A DNA stretch of 64,000 nt from contig JADKHE010000011.1 of NCBI GenBank assembly GCA_016721925.1, positions 372,001-436,000 on the forward strand. The letters run 5' to 3'. A program made the translations under genes and the position numbers. The notes under the pieces are model-generated. The model worked only from the letters and a program-made list of their open reading frames with translations. It was not told where the DNA came from and ran no database searches. The DNA is from Candidatus Skiveiella danica (GTDB taxonomy: Bacteria > Pseudomonadota > Gammaproteobacteria > Burkholderiales > Burkholderiaceae_C). This document shows positions 8,701 through 20,892 of the stretch, piece by piece (within the stretch, counting starts at the first letter, position 1; every line of letters starts with the position of its first letter).

Positions 8701-9532
8701 GGGCGTCGAGCCAGCCTTTGAGCCGCTCGAATACCGCTTCGCGGTCGACCTCATTGAAGATCTCGTGATACAGGCCCTCGAAGCAGTGCGCGCTCACCAC
8801 GCCGGGCGGCGCGGCGGCAGCAAACGCGCGGCTGCCTTCGGGGTTCACCAGATGGTCGGCGCCCGCGAAGAGCAGCAGCGTGGGCACCCGCCACTGCGGG
8901 GCGCTGGCCAGCACGGCCGGACCCGCGTCGGCGATGAAGCGCGCGAGGCGGGCGCTGATGCGGTCATGCACCATCGGGTCGTCGCGGTAGGCCTGCACCA
9001 CACCCGCATCGTGGGACAGGTACTGGGCGTTGAGTCCGTTGCCGACACGCAGGTCGGGCGCCAGTCGCGGCAGCACACTGACCAGCAGCTTCTGGAAGGC
9101 GTTCATCCCCGCGTCGAGCGCGGGTGACGACAGCACCAGCCCATCGACCTGGCGCAGGTTCAACGACACCAGCCGGGCCGCGACCAGTCCGCCCAGGCTG
9201 TGGCCCATCAGGACCAGGGGCAGGCGCGGGTCCATGCGCCGGCGCGAGGTGTCCAGCAGCTCGGCCAGGTTGTCCAGCAGGAAGGTGTCGCTTGGCAGCG
9301 CACCGGGCTTGCCGTCGGATTCACCGTGGCCGTGCTGGTCGTAGCTGCGCACCGCAAAGCCCCAGCTGTTGAGGCGTTCGGCGACGTGGTCGTAGCGCCC
9401 GGCATGTTCACCCAGGCCGTGCACGATGACCACCAGGCCGCGCGAGGGTGCGCCCGACGGCAGCGGCCAGTCCATCACGGCCAGGTTGCTGCCGTCGTGG
9501 GCCGTGAAGGAGCGCAGGGTGGAGTCCGGCAT
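8693..9532 (-). CDS. Alpha/beta hydrolase, monoacylglycerol-lipase type
   Basis: The 279-residue cytoplasmic-looking protein has the alpha/beta-hydrolase plan: oxyanion region VIVHGLGEHAGRY (about residue 35), SYDQHGHGESDG, the nucleophile elbow GHSLGG (Ser near residue 111), the acid in LFAGADHLVNPEGS and the His in GLYHEIFNE. This is the serine aminopeptidase S33/monoacylglycerol lipase pattern, so hydrolysis of acylglycerols or lysophospholipids is the family expectation; the true substrate is unknown. It stands 32 nt downstream of the M20 peptidase gene on the same strand. Confidence 0.85.
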   Translation of the reverse strand: MPDSTLRSFTAHDGSNLAVMDWPLPSGAPSRGLVVIVHGLGEHAGRYDHVAERLNSWGFAVRSYDQHGHGESDGKPGALPSDTFLLDNLAELLDTSRRRMDPRLPLVLMGHSLGGLVAARLVSLNLRQVDGLVLSSPALDAGMNAFQKLLVSVLPRLAPDLRVGNGLNAQYLSHDAGVVQAYRDDPMVHDRISARLARFIADAGPAVLASAPQWRVPTLLLFAGADHLVNPEGSRAFAAAAPPGVVSAHCFEGLYHEIFNEVDREAVFERLKGWLDARF

Positions 9533-9564
9533 GGGCGTGGCGTGCGTGCAAAACGGAGGCTGTC

Positions 9565-11067
9565 TCAGGGCATCCGCGCCAGGACCTGGGCCACGGCAGC
9601 GGTGAGCTTGCGCGCGTAGGGCACGTGCAGGAACTCATTGGGACCGTGCGCGTTGCTGCGGGGTCCGAGCACGCCGCAAACCATCATCTGCGCCTTGGGG
9701 AAGCCCTCGCTGAGCATGTTCATCAACGGAATCGTGCCGCCCTGTCCGATGTAGCCGCAGGATGCCCCGAAATGGGCCTGGCTGGCCTCGTTCAGGGCGG
9801 TCTCGAACCACGGCGTGGCCGCCGGCGCATTCCAGCCGGTGGCGCCGCCACCGCTGTCGAACGTGACTTTCGCCTGGTAGGGCGCGTTGTCTTCCAGCAG
9901 CGCCTTCAGCTCCTGCACGGCCGCCGCAGCGTCCACCAGCGGGGGCAGGCGCAGGCTCAGCTTGAAGGCTGTCCAGGGGCGCAGTACGTTGCCGGCATCC
10001 TGGATGGACGGGAATCCTTCCGCGCCGGTGACCGAGAGCGTGGGCAGCCAGGTGCGGTTGAGCAGAGCCTGCAGCGGGTCGGTGGTGGTGGGCAGCGCAA
10101 ACGTCGTGGAGCCGCCGCAGTCGTAATGGGCCCAGGGGAAGCGCTTGTAGACCTCCTCGCCGAGGATGGCCGCCGTGGCCTGCGCCTGGGCCAGCCGATT
10201 GGCAGGCACTTCGCAGTGAAAACTGGCGGGCAGCAGGCGGCCGGTGGCGCTGTCTTCCAGCCGGTCCAGCACCTGGCGCATGATGCGAAAGCTCGAGGGC
10301 ACCAGGCCGGAGGCGTCGCCCGAATGGATGCCCTCGGTGAGGACTTCCACCTTGAGGGTGCCGCTGGCCATGCCGCGCAGGCTGGTGGTCAGCCAGAGCT
10401 GGTCGTAGTTGCCGGCGCCCGAGTCCAGGCAGACCACGAGGCCGACGTCGCCCAGGCGGTTGTTGCCTGGTGCGCGAAGTGCGTCGATGTAGGGCAGCAG
10501 GTCGTACGAACCCGACTCTTCGCAGGTCTCGATCAGCCCGACGATGCGCGGGTGGGGAACATCCTGCGCCTTGAGGGCCTGTACGGCGGCAATGGCGGCG
10601 TACACCGCGTAGCCGTCATCGGCGCCACCGCGGCCATAGAGCCGGCCGTCTTCGTATTTGGGCGTCCAGGGGCCGAGATCGTTGCGCCAGCCATTGAACT
10701 CGGGCTGTTTGTCCAGATGGCCGTACATCAGGGCGGTCTGGTCAGATGCCTGCTTGGTACCGGCGATCTCGAAGAACAACACTGGTGTGCGCGGTGAGCC
10801 GTCCGGTTTCTGCAGGCGCACGATTTCCAGCTGCAGCCCTGGCACCTTTTGGGCCAGCACCCAGTCGGCCGCTTGGCGCACCACGGTCTCGATGTGGCCA
10901 TGGGCCACCCAGTCCGGGTCGAAGGAGGGTGATTTCGCCGGGATGGCGATGTAGTCGGTCAGCCGGCGGACGATGTCCCCGTCCCATTGGGCACTGATCC
11001 CGGCCAGGGCGCGGCCGGTGTCAAGAAGGGCAGAAGCGGGGATTTCGCGGTGGATGGGTGCATTCAT
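9565..11067 (-). CDS. M20 family metallopeptidase
   Basis: A 500-residue di-zinc peptidase of the M20/dipeptidase type. Metal-binding blocks are visible: ALMYGHLDKQPEF (His, Asp), GGADDGYAV (bridging Asp), ETCEESGS (catalytic and metal Glu), VVCLDSGAG and a C-terminal His in NEFLHVPY. The lid/dimerisation domain lies in the middle (SLRGMASGTLKVEVLTEGIHSGDASG). Family members cleave dipeptides or acylated amino acids; the substrate here is not known. No signal peptide is evident. Possibly co-transcribed with the downstream hydrolase. Confidence 0.88.
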   Translation of the reverse strand: MNAPIHREIPASALLDTGRALAGISAQWDGDIVRRLTDYIAIPAKSPSFDPDWVAHGHIETVVRQAADWVLAQKVPGLQLEIVRLQKPDGSPRTPVLFFEIAGTKQASDQTALMYGHLDKQPEFNGWRNDLGPWTPKYEDGRLYGRGGADDGYAVYAAIAAVQALKAQDVPHPRIVGLIETCEESGSYDLLPYIDALRAPGNNRLGDVGLVVCLDSGAGNYDQLWLTTSLRGMASGTLKVEVLTEGIHSGDASGLVPSSFRIMRQVLDRLEDSATGRLLPASFHCEVPANRLAQAQATAAILGEEVYKRFPWAHYDCGGSTTFALPTTTDPLQALLNRTWLPTLSVTGAEGFPSIQDAGNVLRPWTAFKLSLRLPPLVDAAAAVQELKALLEDNAPYQAKVTFDSGGGATGWNAPAATPWFETALNEASQAHFGASCGYIGQGGTIPLMNMLSEGFPKAQMMVCGVLGPRSNAHGPNEFLHVPYARKLTAAVAQVLARMP

Positions 11068-11182
11068 GGTCGTTGGGGCCGCCGGGCGAAAGTGTTGCGA
11101 TGCTCAAGGCAGCACTTTACGCCCTCGGCGCTGCACGCGCCAGCGTCCGGTCATCCTGCTGCCTGGTGGCGCCCCGGCTGCC

Positions 11183-13972
<2,790 letters not shown>

Positions 13973-14003
13973 CGTAGTGCAGGTGCGGCAGCCCGCGCAA
14001 TGA

Positions 14004-16472
14004 TCAGGTGGCGGGCTGGTTCCCGAACAGGGGTTGCACCCCCCAGATCTCGTCGGCGTATTCGCGGATGGTGCGGTCCGACGAGAACGAGCCCATCGCC
14101 GCGATGTTGAGGATCGTCTGGCGCGCCCATTCGGACGGGCGGCGGTAAAGGTCGTCCACGCGACGCTGCGTCCGGATGTAGTCGTCGTAGTCAGCCAGCA
14201 ACTGGTAGTAGTCCGATTCCAGCAGGGCCGCCGTGACGTCCTGGTAGCGCTGGGGCTCCTCGGGCGAAAACGCGCCGTCGGCGATGCGGTCGATGGCGGT
14301 CTTCAACTCGTAGTTGTTGTCGTAGTAGCGGCGTGGCTGGTAGCCGTGGGCCCGCAGTTCGGCCACCTGGTCGGTGCGATTGCCGAAGATGAAGATGTTG
14401 TCCAGACCGACGTGCTCGGCAATCTCGATGTTGGCGCCGTCCCAGGTTCCGATGGTCAGTGCGCCATTGAGGGCGAACTTCATGTTGCCGGTGCCCGAGG
14501 CCTCGGTGCCGGCGGTGGAGATCTGCTCCGACAGATCCGCGGCCGGGATGATGAGCTCGGCCAGCGTGACGCGGTAGTTCGGCAGGAACACGACCTTGAG
14601 CCTGTTGCCGACGACCGGGTCCGTATTGACCACGCCGGCGACGTCGTTGATCAGGCGGATCACCTGCTTGGCCATGCGGTAGGCCGAGGCTGCCTTGCCC
14701 GCGAAGATCACCGTGCGTGGCACCCAGTTGGCCTGCGGGTTCGCCAGGATCTGGTGGTAGCGTGTGACCACATGCAGCACATTGAGAAGCTGGCGCTTGT
14801 ACTCGTGCATGCGCTTGACCTGCACGTCGAACAGGCTGTCCGGATCGACCCGAATCGCGAGTTCACGCAAGATGTAATCGGCCAGGCGGCGCTTGTTCTG
14901 CTGCTTGGCCAGGCGCACGGCATTGTTGAATGCGGGTTCGTTGGCCAGTTCACGCAGCCCGACCAGCTCGTCCAGGTGGCGGCGCCAGTTCGGGCCGATG
15001 CGGTCGTCGATCAGCTTGGACAGGGGCCGGTTGGCCTGGGCCAGCCATCGCCGCGGGGTGATGCCATTGGTCTTGTTGCAAAAGCGCTCGGGAAACAGGC
15101 GCGCGAAATCCGAGAAGATGGTCTGGCTCATCAGCTCGCTATGCAGGGCCGATACGCCGTTGACCTTGTGGCTCGCCAGGACGCACAGGTACGCCATGCG
15201 CACGCGGCGCGGTCCGTGCTCGTCAATCAGCGAGACGCGGCGCAGCAGGTCGGGCTCGCCCGGATGGCTCTCGTGCAGGCCGGCCAGGAAGCGCGCATTG
15301 AGGTCAAAGATGATGCGCAGGTGCCTCGGAAGCAGCCGGCCCAGCAGGTCCACCGGCCAGGTCTCCAGCGCCTCCTGCATCAGAGTGTGGTTGGTGTAGC
15401 TGAAGATACGGCTGCATTGCGACCAGGCGCTGTCCCAGTCCATGCGGTGCTCGTCGATCAGCAGCCGCATGAGTTCGGGCACGGCCAGTGCGGGATGGGT
15501 GTCGTTCAGGTGGATCGCCACCTTGTCGGCCAGGATGTCGAGGCTGCCGTGGTCTCTCAGGAAACGTCGCATGAGATCCTGCAGCGAGGCGCTGACGAAG
15601 AAGAACTCCTGGCGCAGGCGCAATTCGCGCCCGTGATCGGTGCTGTCATCGGGGTACAGCACCCGGGAGACGTTCTCCGACTCGTTCTTTGCCTCCACCG
15701 CACCGATGTAGTCGCCCTTGTTGAAGGCTGCGAGGTTGATGGCGCTGGTGGCCCTGGCGGACCACAGGCGCAAGGTGGTGACCGAGGTCAGCTGGTAACC
15801 CGGAACCCCGTTGTCGTAGGCCGTGGCCACGACGTCATCGGTGTCCACCCACCGGACCCTGCCGGCCTCGGTCGTCAGGCGCCCGCCGAAACGCACCGTG
15901 TAGCTCAGCTCCGGGCGCATGAATTCCCAAGGATTGCCGTTGATCAGCCAGCCGTCGGGCTCCTCGACCTGGCGCCCGTCGACGATGCGCTGCGCGAACA
16001 TGCCGTAGTCGTACCGGATGCCGTAGCCCATGCCCGGCAGGCCGAGCGTGGCGATCGAGTCCAGGAAGCAGGCGGCCAGGCGACCCAGCCCGCCGTTGCC
16101 CAGGCCGGGGTCGGCTTCCATGTCCAGCAGCCCGTCGAAGTCGGCGCCCAGTTGCGCGCAGGCGATCTTGGTGTCGTCGTAGATGCCGATGGCCATCAGC
16201 GCATTGGTCAGCATGCGGCCGGTCAGAAACTCCATGGAGAGGTAGTAGACGCGCTTGGCGTCCTGCTCCTGGGCGGTGTTCACGGACTCGCGCCAGCTGT
16301 CCATGATGCGGTCGCGCACCGCATACAGGATGGCAAACAGCCAGTCGCGGGACGTTGCCGCGCGCACGTCCTTGCCGATGGCATACACCAGGCGGTTGGC
16401 GATCGAGCGGCGCAACGCGTCGACGGTGTTGGTGGGCTGGTCGAAATAGAAGGAGGGCTGGACGCTGGACAT
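14004..16472 (-). CDS. glgP: Glycogen/maltodextrin phosphorylase GlgP
   Basis: GlgP removes glucose-1-phosphate from glycogen ends using PLP. The 822-residue protein starts [24 protein letters not shown]; the PLP-lysine motif [14 protein letters not shown] is near residue 670, with [29 protein letters not shown] and [18 protein letters not shown] ([13 protein letters not shown]) blocks. Length fits the GT35 family (about 800-840). It is the last glycogen gene of the leftward operon, 53 nt after glgA, and is followed by the hybrid kinase. Confidence 0.97.
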   Translation of the reverse strand: MSSVQPSFYFDQPTNTVDALRRSIANRLVYAIGKDVRAATSRDWLFAILYAVRDRIMDSWRESVNTAQEQDAKRVYYLSMEFLTGRMLTNALMAIGIYDDTKIACAQLGADFDGLLDMEADPGLGNGGLGRLAACFLDSIATLGLPGMGYGIRYDYGMFAQRIVDGRQVEEPDGWLINGNPWEFMRPELSYTVRFGGRLTTEAGRVRWVDTDDVVATAYDNGVPGYQLTSVTTLRLWSARATSAINLAAFNKGDYIGAVEAKNESENVSRVLYPDDSTDHGRELRLRQEFFFVSASLQDLMRRFLRDHGSLDILADKVAIHLNDTHPALAVPELMRLLIDEHRMDWDSAWSQCSRIFSYTNHTLMQEALETWPVDLLGRLLPRHLRIIFDLNARFLAGLHESHPGEPDLLRRVSLIDEHGPRRVRMAYLCVLASHKVNGVSALHSELMSQTIFSDFARLFPERFCNKTNGITPRRWLAQANRPLSKLIDDRIGPNWRRHLDELVGLRELANEPAFNNAVRLAKQQNKRRLADYILRELAIRVDPDSLFDVQVKRMHEYKRQLLNVLHVVTRYHQILANPQANWVPRTVIFAGKAASAYRMAKQVIRLINDVAGVVNTDPVVGNRLKVVFLPNYRVTLAELIIPAADLSEQISTAGTEASGTGNMKFALNGALTIGTWDGANIEIAEHVGLDNIFIFGNRTDQVAELRAHGYQPRRYYDNNYELKTAIDRIADGAFSPEEPQRYQDVTAALLESDYYQLLADYDDYIRTQRRVDDLYRRPSEWARQTILNIAAMGSFSSDRTIREYADEIWGVQPLFGNQPAT

Positions 16473-16525
16473 GGGCTTTCCTGGGGAACGGCTGGAAACG
16501 TGTTCTCGATTGGGCGGGTCAGCCT

Positions 16526-18019
16526 TCATGCACGACCCGTGCCGGGTAGCGGACGCAGGCGGCGGTACAGGCCCAGATAGGCCTGCGCCGCATCGCGCCA
16601 GTTGAAGCGCAGCCGCATGGCGTGGGTCTGCACTGCGGCCCAGTCCACCGGCCGGCGGTACAGGTCGAAGGCCCGGCGGATGGCTCCACGCAGGCCGTCC
16701 GGGCTGAAATCGTGAAAGACGAAGCCGCAGGCCGTCTGCGCCGCCAGTGCCTGCGCCGAGGCGTCAATGACCGTGTCCGCCAGGCCGCCCACGCCATGGA
16801 CCAGGGGCAATGCACCATAACGCAGCGCGTACAGCTGCGTCAGCCCGCAAGGCTCGAATCGCGAGGGCACCAGCACCACGTCGGCGCCCGCGAAGATGCG
16901 GTGCGCCAGCGCCTCGTCGTAGCCCCGCCGCAGCACGGCCTGCCCCGGATGGCGCGCCACGGCCGCGGCGACGGCCGCCTCGATGCCGGCATCGCCGCTG
17001 CCCAGCACGACCAGCTGACCGCCGGTGGCCACCAGTTCGTCGAGCACTGCGGGAAGCAGGTGCAGGCCCTTTTGCTCACTCAGGCGGGTGACGGCGCCGA
17101 ACAGCAGCGCATCGGGACGCTCGGCCAGACCCAGCAAGCGTTGCAGGTCCCGCTTGGCCAACGCCTTGCCGGCCAGCCGGTCATGGTCATACGCGGCAGG
17201 GGTGAGCGGGTCGGATGCCGGATTCCAGACCGCATAGTCGACTCCGTTGAGGATGCCGGTGAGCTGGTCGGCGCGGTAGCGCAGCACTCCATCGAGGCCG
17301 CAACCCTGCTCGGGGGTCATGATTTCGCGCGCGTAACGCGGACTCACGGTGGTGATGGCGTCGGCAAACTGCAGTCCGGCTTTCATGAACGAGACGTGGC
17401 CGTGGGACTCGACGCCGTCGAAGCGGAACAACGAGGGCGCCAAGCCCAGGGGCGCCATCGTGTCCGGTCCGAACAAGCCCTGATAGGCCAGGTTGTGCAC
17501 GGTGAACACAGTGGCCGGCCGCGGGCCGGATCCGGCCAGCTGCTGCAGGTAGAGCGGAGCCAGGCCGGCGTGCCAATCGTGGGCATGGACCACGTCGGGG
17601 CGCCAGGACGGATCGCCCCCACACCCGAGCCCAGCGGCGGCCCAGGCGAGCAAGGCAAAGCGCTGGGCGTTGTCCGGCCAGTCGTTTCCCTGCGCGTCCA
17701 GATAGGGACCACCGTCGCGGTGATACAAGGCGGGTGCATCCAGCAAGTAGGCGGGTTGCCCGGTCATGGACAGCCTCCCCGGAAGCAGCGTGGGTGCCGG
17801 TTTCAGGGTCCGGACAATTTCGGGACCACCCGTTGCGGACAGTTTCAGGCGGGGGCCCTCGGCCACGAATCCGGCCGCAATCGGGGCGAATCCCGGCAAC
17901 AGCAGGCGCACGTCGCAGCCCAGATCGCGCAGCGCTGCCGAAAGCGCGGCACTCACGTCGGCCAGTCCGCCGGTCTTGAGCAGCGGGTAGACCTCGGTGC
18001 AGACGTAAAGAACGTTCAC
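16526..18019 (-). CDS. glgA: Glycogen synthase GlgA
   Basis: GlgA transfers glucose from ADP-glucose to growing alpha-1,4-glucan (GT5). The 497-residue protein begins [27 protein letters not shown] is the ADP-glucose-binding motif. Other blocks are [42 protein letters not shown] and [18 protein letters not shown]. The start codon is GTG and overlaps the glgC stop as GTGA, indicating coupled translation. Confidence 0.96.
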   Translation of the reverse strand: MNVLYVCTEVYPLLKTGGLADVSAALSAALRDLGCDVRLLLPGFAPIAAGFVAEGPRLKLSATGGPEIVRTLKPAPTLLPGRLSMTGQPAYLLDAPALYHRDGGPYLDAQGNDWPDNAQRFALLAWAAAGLGCGGDPSWRPDVVHAHDWHAGLAPLYLQQLAGSGPRPATVFTVHNLAYQGLFGPDTMAPLGLAPSLFRFDGVESHGHVSFMKAGLQFADAITTVSPRYAREIMTPEQGCGLDGVLRYRADQLTGILNGVDYAVWNPASDPLTPAAYDHDRLAGKALAKRDLQRLLGLAERPDALLFGAVTRLSEQKGLHLLPAVLDELVATGGQLVVLGSGDAGIEAAVAAAVARHPGQAVLRRGYDEALAHRIFAGADVVLVPSRFEPCGLTQLYALRYGALPLVHGVGGLADTVIDASAQALAAQTACGFVFHDFSPDGLRGAIRRAFDLYRRPVDWAAVQTHAMRLRFNWRDAAQAYLGLYRRLRPLPGTGRA

Positions 18020-19317
18020 CCACGGCCCCCGGCAGGTTTTCCCTCCGGTGCCAGGCGCTCCAGCATCTCGCGGGTCACCAGCACGACGCCCTGTTCGGTG
18101 CGGAAAAAGCGGCGCGCATCGTCGGCCGCATCGAATCCGATCGACATGCCTTCAGGAATGCGGCAGCCTTTGTCGATGACGACCTTGCGCAAGCGGCAGT
18201 GCCGGCCCACATCGACCTCCGGCAGCAGCACCGCCTCCTCGACATGGCAATAGGAATGCAGCCGCACCTTTGAAAACAGCACGGAGCGGCGGGCGTACGC
18301 GCCCGAGATGATGCAGCCGCCGGACACCAGCGAGTCGACCACCATGCCGCGGCGGCCTTCGTCGTCGAACACGAACTTGGCCGGGGGGAGCTGTTCCTGG
18401 TGGGTCCAGATCGGCCACTGGCGGTCGTACATGTCCAGATCGGGGGTGATACTGGTCAGGTCCAGGTTGGCGGACCAGTAGGCATCGATGGTGCCGACGT
18501 CGCGCCAGTAAGCCGGTGCCTCAGGGCTGCTCTTCACGCAAGACAATCCGAAGGGGTGCGCCACCGCCTCGCCGCGCGCCACGATCGCAGGGATCAGGTC
18601 CTTGCCGAAGTCGCGGCTGGAACTTTGTGCCACGGCGTCGGCCTTCAGCGCCTCATAGAGGTAGTCGGCATTGAAGACGTAGACGCCCATGCTGGCGAGC
18701 GCATGACTGGCCCGGCCAGGCATCGGTGCGGGGTTCGCCGGTTTCTCATCAAATCGCACGATGCGCCGCTGCGGGTCGATTGCCATCACACCGAAGGCGC
18801 TCGCCTCGGCCAGCGGCACTTCGATGCAGGCCACGGTGCACGGCGCACCCTGCGCCACGTGGTCTGCGATCAGGTTGGCGTAGTCCATCTTGTAGATATG
18901 GTCGCCGGCCAGCACCAGGATGTATTCGGGGCGTTCTGCCATCAGGATGTCGAGGTTCTGGAAGACCGCGTCGGCCGTCCCCTGGTACCACGAGGTCTCG
19001 TCGATGCGTTGCTGCGCGGGCAGCAGATCGATGTACTCGTTGAACTCGCTTCGCAGGAACGACCAGCCGCGTTGAAGGTGACGCAGCAGGCTGTGCGACT
19101 TGTATTGGGTGACCACGCTGACGCGGCGCACGCCGGAGTTCAGGCAGTTGGACAGCGCGAAGTCGACGATACGGAACTTGCCGCCGAAGTAGACCGCCGG
19201 CTTGGCGCGACGGTCTGTCAGGGCGTGCAGGCGCGAGCCGCGACCGCCCGCGAGCACCAGGCCAAGGGTGCGTCGGGCGAGCTGGTGGGGTTCGTTCTGG
19301 TGCTGGTTCGGGTTCAT
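18016..19317 (-). CDS. glgC: Glucose-1-phosphate adenylyltransferase GlgC
   Basis: GlgC makes ADP-glucose from ATP and glucose-1-phosphate and is normally the regulated step of bacterial glycogen synthesis. The 433-residue protein has the nucleotidyl-transferase motif [23 protein letters not shown], the [10 protein letters not shown] block, DHIYKMDY and a left-handed beta-helix C-terminus ([20 protein letters not shown]). A near-perfect Shine-Dalgarno sequence AAGGAGG lies about 6 nt before the ATG, stronger than those of its neighbours. It follows malQ by 66 nt and overlaps glgA. Confidence 0.97.
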   Translation of the reverse strand: MNPNQHQNEPHQLARRTLGLVLAGGRGSRLHALTDRRAKPAVYFGGKFRIVDFALSNCLNSGVRRVSVVTQYKSHSLLRHLQRGWSFLRSEFNEYIDLLPAQQRIDETSWYQGTADAVFQNLDILMAERPEYILVLAGDHIYKMDYANLIADHVAQGAPCTVACIEVPLAEASAFGVMAIDPQRRIVRFDEKPANPAPMPGRASHALASMGVYVFNADYLYEALKADAVAQSSSRDFGKDLIPAIVARGEAVAHPFGLSCVKSSPEAPAYWRDVGTIDAYWSANLDLTSITPDLDMYDRQWPIWTHQEQLPPAKFVFDDEGRRGMVVDSLVSGGCIISGAYARRSVLFSKVRLHSYCHVEEAVLLPEVDVGRHCRLRKVVIDKGCRIPEGMSIGFDAADDARRFFRTEQGVVLVTREMLERLAPEGKPAGGRG

Positions 19318-19383
19318 GCAGGGCCTCCTTGATCGACGGTTTGTGGGTTGCGAGTGCTTGTCATGCGGGATCGGCTGGGGACT

Positions 19384-20892
19384 TCAGGCGCGTCCGTGGG
19401 CGCGGAGCATCGATGAAAGCCGGCGGGCTGGTTCGTCGCCGACGTCGGCCCAGGCAAAGCGCCAGGACCAGCATCCCTCGGGCTGGCCGGGCGTGTTCAT
19501 CCGGTGTTGTCCGTCCAGTCCCAGCACGTCCTGGAACGGAACAACCAGCGTGTTCGCCACGGACTGTGAGAGCGACTGGATCATGGCCCAGTGGATCTCG
19601 GAGTCCGTCACCTGGCCGAGGTACTGTCGCGCAGCCTGGCGTTCGTTCTCGCTCGCGTTGGCCCACCAGCCCACCGTGGTGTTGTTGTCATGAGTCCCGG
19701 TGTAGGCCACGGTGCAGCGCCCGAAGTTGTGGGGCAGGTAGGGATTGCGGGCGTTGTCACCAAAAGCGAACTGCATCACGCGCATGCCGGGGAAACCGCA
19801 CGCGCGGCGCAGGCGTGTCACGTCCTCGGTGATGATGCCGAGGTCCTCGGCAATGATGGGCAGGGTCCCGAGCTCTTCCCGAATCGACTGGAAGAACGCC
19901 CGACCAGGGCCGGGACTCCAGTGCCCCCCCTGGGCCGTCGGTTCGTTGGCCGGGATCTTCCAATTGGCCTCGAAGCCGCGGAAATGGTCGAGGCGCGCCA
20001 CGTCAACCAGGGTCAGCAGGTGGGCCATGCGTTGCTTCCACCAGCGGTAGTCGTCGAGCGCCATGCGGTCCCAGCGGTACAACGGGTTGCCCCAGCGCTG
20101 GCCGGTGGCGCTGAAGTAGTCGGGCGGCACCCCGGCAACGACGTCGGGCAAACCCTGGGCATCAAGCAGAAACTGGTCGGCGTGGGCCCAGACGTCAGCA
20201 CTCTGGTGCGCGACGAAGATCGGCACATCTCCGACGATGTGGATGCCGCGCGAGTGGGCCTCCTCGCGCAGGCGCTGCCATTGCACATGAAAGCGCCACT
20301 GTACGAAGTGCCAGAAGCCGAGTTCCCCCACCGTTTCGTCCCGCACGGATTGCAGGGCGCGCGGATCGCGGTGCGCCAGCGCGGGTGGCCAATCGGGCCA
20401 GTCCGGGCCGTGGCGGGCCTGCAGCACCATGAACAGGGCGTAGTCGTCCAGCCATTCGGCGTGGTGATGGGTGAAATCGGCCAAGGCCGCCTTCTCTGGC
20501 TCACCGGCATGCTCGGAAAAACCCTGCCAGGCCGCACGAAGCGCGCGCAGCCGGTAGGGAATCACGCGGGCGAAGTCGCAGTGGCGGGTGTCGAAACCGG
20601 CGTCTGGCAGGGGTGCCAGCCAACCGCAAGCCACCAGGTCGTCCAGGTCCACCAGCCAGGGGCTGCCGGCAAAGGCCGAAGGGCTCTGGTAGGGCGAATG
20701 ACCGGCGCCGGGGGGCGTCAGGGGCAGGATCTGCCACAGCGACTGGCCCGCCAGCGCCAGCCAATCCAGGAAATGCACGGCAGCGATGCCCATGTCGCCG
20801 CTGCCATGGCGCCCCGGCAGGCTGGTCAGGTGCAGCAGAACGCCACTGGTGCGGCGCGCCAGCAGCGGGTGGCCTGGGGCCGCAGGCGTCAT
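19384..20892 (-). CDS. malQ: 4-alpha-glucanotransferase MalQ (amylomaltase)
   Basis: MalQ (GH77) disproportionates maltodextrins released during glycogen turnover. The start MTPAAPGHPLLARRTSGVLL overlaps the glgX stop (ATGA); the protein is 502 residues. Diagnostic blocks are LHLTSLPGRHGSGDMG, WQILPLTPPG, SPYQSPSAFAG, VDVARLDHFRGFEANW (catalytic Asp), IIAEDLGIITEDV (catalytic Glu) and YTGTHDNNTTVGWW. Longer in-frame sequence upstream belongs to glgX in another frame and is not part of this gene. Confidence 0.96.
   Translation of the reverse strand: MTPAAPGHPLLARRTSGVLLHLTSLPGRHGSGDMGIAAVHFLDWLALAGQSLWQILPLTPPGAGHSPYQSPSAFAGSPWLVDLDDLVACGWLAPLPDAGFDTRHCDFARVIPYRLRALRAAWQGFSEHAGEPEKAALADFTHHHAEWLDDYALFMVLQARHGPDWPDWPPALAHRDPRALQSVRDETVGELGFWHFVQWRFHVQWQRLREEAHSRGIHIVGDVPIFVAHQSADVWAHADQFLLDAQGLPDVVAGVPPDYFSATGQRWGNPLYRWDRMALDDYRWWKQRMAHLLTLVDVARLDHFRGFEANWKIPANEPTAQGGHWSPGPGRAFFQSIREELGTLPIIAEDLGIITEDVTRLRRACGFPGMRVMQFAFGDNARNPYLPHNFGRCTVAYTGTHDNNTTVGWWANASENERQAARQYLGQVTDSEIHWAMIQSLSQSVANTLVVPFQDVLGLDGQHRMNTPGQPEGCWSWRFAWADVGDEPARRLSSMLRAHGRA

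Noticed and set aside
14034..16580. Open frame of about 848 codons antisense to glgP, and a similar one of 838 codons antisense to glgX (20613-23129)
   Set aside because: Both mirror the codon structure of strongly supported glycogen genes in high-GC DNA. They have His/Val/Ala/Arg-rich products without motifs or ribosome-binding sites, so they are treated as reading-frame shadows.
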